64,000 nucleotides of DNA, taken from positions 23,316 through 87,315 of the forward strand of contig CAZPDS010000002.1 of NCBI GenBank assembly GCA_964585485.1, given 5' to 3'. The notes under the pieces are model-generated. The model made no database searches. It saw only the letters and a program-made list of their open reading frames with translations, and had not been told where the DNA came from. Source of the DNA: CALGYY01 sp964585485. GTDB lineage: Bacteria > Bacteroidota > Bacteroidia > Bacteroidales > CAIWKO01. Both the position numbers and the translations under genes were made by a program. Position 1 is the first letter of the stretch. Every line of letters starts with the position of its first letter. Shown piece by piece: positions 63,162 to 64,000 of the stretch.

Positions 63162-63169
63162 CAAAAATA
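63162..63169 (-). promoter_or_regulatory. -7 box of the tRNA-Thr promoter
   Basis: TATTTTTG on the minus strand, 10 bases before the tRNA 5' end. Confidence 0.55.
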
Positions 63170-63222
63170 CAAATTTTCTGTAAATCTACACCAGGGTTTA
63201 AATGATCCGTCGGTTCTTACGC

Positions 63223-64000
63223 TTAAAACTCGCGCTTCATAAGTTGCGCGGCCAGGGCTTTTAATTCTGCTTTCCGTTCCTCCGCAACCCTTACCGCATT
63301 CAGGTGCTCCATGGCACTCCGGTAATACTTATCCATTTCCTTTTCCGTAGCGGCTTTCACGTGAAGTTTTGTATATATTTCGGTTACGGCCTTAATCTTC
63401 GCTTCCGGATCCAGGGTAGCGTTGACAAAGAAATACGTCAGCCGGTCCCTTGTAAAGCCTTTCGCTTGCTCGAAGGCTTTCAGGTAGAGGTAGGTTTTTT
63501 TGTTCGTGGCGATATCGTTTCCGGTTTTTTTGCCGAATTTCTTCTCATCCCCAAAAACATCCAAAAGGTCATCCTGCAGCTGAAAGGCAATCCCCAGGTC
63601 TTGTCCAAAAGCCTCCAGGTGATCAGCGTCCTCGTCGGCCGCACCGGCCAGCAAGGCTCCGATCTTTAAGCTGGTGCCGGTAAGTGCGGCTGTCTTAAGG
63701 CGGATCATAGCAATATAATCAGTCAGCAGCACCTTTTCCTGACTTTCGAAGTTCATGTCCCACTGCTGACCTTCGCAAACATCAATAGCTGTTTGCGTAA
63801 AGATTTTCAGCACATCTTTCAGCTTTGGATTCTCCAGTTCAAGCAGATATTCATATGCTTTGGCAAACATGGTATCCCCCGAGAGAATGGCCACATTGGT
63901 GTTCCACTTCTGGTACACCGTTTCCTTGCCACGGCGGATCGGTGCCTTATCCATAATGTCGTCGTGCATCAGGGTGAAATTATGGAATACTTCTAAAGCC
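63223..64000 (-). CDS. polyprenyl synthetase (5' truncated by the window edge)
   Basis: The frame continues to the right edge. The ATG at 63969 is internal, because the family sequence LEVFHNFTL precedes it. The first aspartate-rich motif DDIMD and the second DDLLDVFGDEKKFGKKTGND are both present, so this is a geranyl-, farnesyl- or longer-chain polyprenyl diphosphate synthase. Chain length cannot be judged because the residues before the first motif are cut off. It makes isoprenoid precursors for quinones and cell-wall lipid carriers. Confidence 0.93.
   Translation of the reverse strand, partial: ALEVFHNFTLMHDDIMDKAPIRRGKETVYQKWNTNVAILSGDTMFAKAYEYLLELENPKLKDVLKIFTQTAIDVCEGQQWDMNFESQEKVLLTDYIAMIRLKTAALTGTSLKIGALLAGAADEDADHLEAFGQDLGIAFQLQDDLLDVFGDEKKFGKKTGNDIATNKKTYLYLKAFEQAKGFTRDRLTYFFVNATLDPEAKIKAVTEIYTKLHVKAATEKEMDKYYRSAMEHLNAVRVAEERKAELKALAAQLMKREF

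Overview
The window looks like a chromosomal segment of a member of the Bacteroidota, probably a scaffold from a draft or metagenome assembly because it contains a run of exactly 100 N. Evidence for the phylum: PorV/PorQ and PorU2-type components of the type IX secretion system (T9SS), two secreted proteins with T9SS C-terminal sorting domains, a TonB-dependent receptor with a carboxypeptidase-like N-terminal domain, DUF5686, DUF4271 and DUF4292 proteins, a fused MurF-alanine racemase, and more than twenty copies of the Bacteroidota promoter -7 box TAnnTTTG placed just upstream of genes. I cannot assign a genus.

Layout. 1-6.6 kb: end of a membrane protein, tRNA-Cys, a DUF5686 outer-membrane protein, an AsmA-like protein and a ChaN-like lipoprotein. 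6.6-11.4 kb: an unannotated 37-codon membrane peptide gene, then a potassium uptake operon trkA-trkH-trkH read leftwards. 11.5-16.5 kb: dnaG, an Old Yellow Enzyme relative, a short-chain dehydrogenase and a convergent O-methyltransferase. 16.6-24.9 kb: PorV-like protein and PorU2-like C25 peptidase, an O-antigen ligase-like protein, cytidine deaminase. 24.9-29.2 kb: TonB-dependent receptor with a PCMD-like lipoprotein and a T9SS-sorted PCMD-like protein. 29.4-36.4 kb: YifB/ComM, GAPDH, a large T9SS type B protein split by the N run, YraN and an RluB-type pseudouridine synthase. 36.4-46.3 kb: C69 dipeptidase, dut, a polysaccharide flippase, an Asp-rich lipoprotein, then sugar nucleotidyltransferase, TPR lipoprotein, DUF4292 lipoprotein and EnvC. 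46.3-49.4 kb: rodA and mrdA (PBP2). 49.5-54.9 kb: DUF4271, hemD, rnpA, yidD, a CtpA-type protease and a lipoprotein. 55-64 kb: a BASS-family transporter, an MFS transporter, futalosine-pathway mqnB and mqnD, pdxA, murF-alr, folB, tRNA-Thr and a truncated polyprenyl synthetase.

The genes mostly serve the cell envelope: wall synthesis and remodelling (PBP2, RodA, EnvC, MurF-Alr), surface polysaccharide (flippase, nucleotidyltransferase, O-antigen ligase), protein export to the surface (PorV/PorU2 with their cargo), and outer-membrane uptake. The rest is core metabolism and information processing. Only one stretch longer than 300 bases lacks a long gene (6571-7087), and it holds the small membrane protein and a strong terminator. 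I found no CRISPR array, insertion sequence, phage or defence island. The least explained items are the small membrane protein, the receptor locus with two PCMD-like proteins, and a lipoprotein with an inserted cysteine-bounded module.
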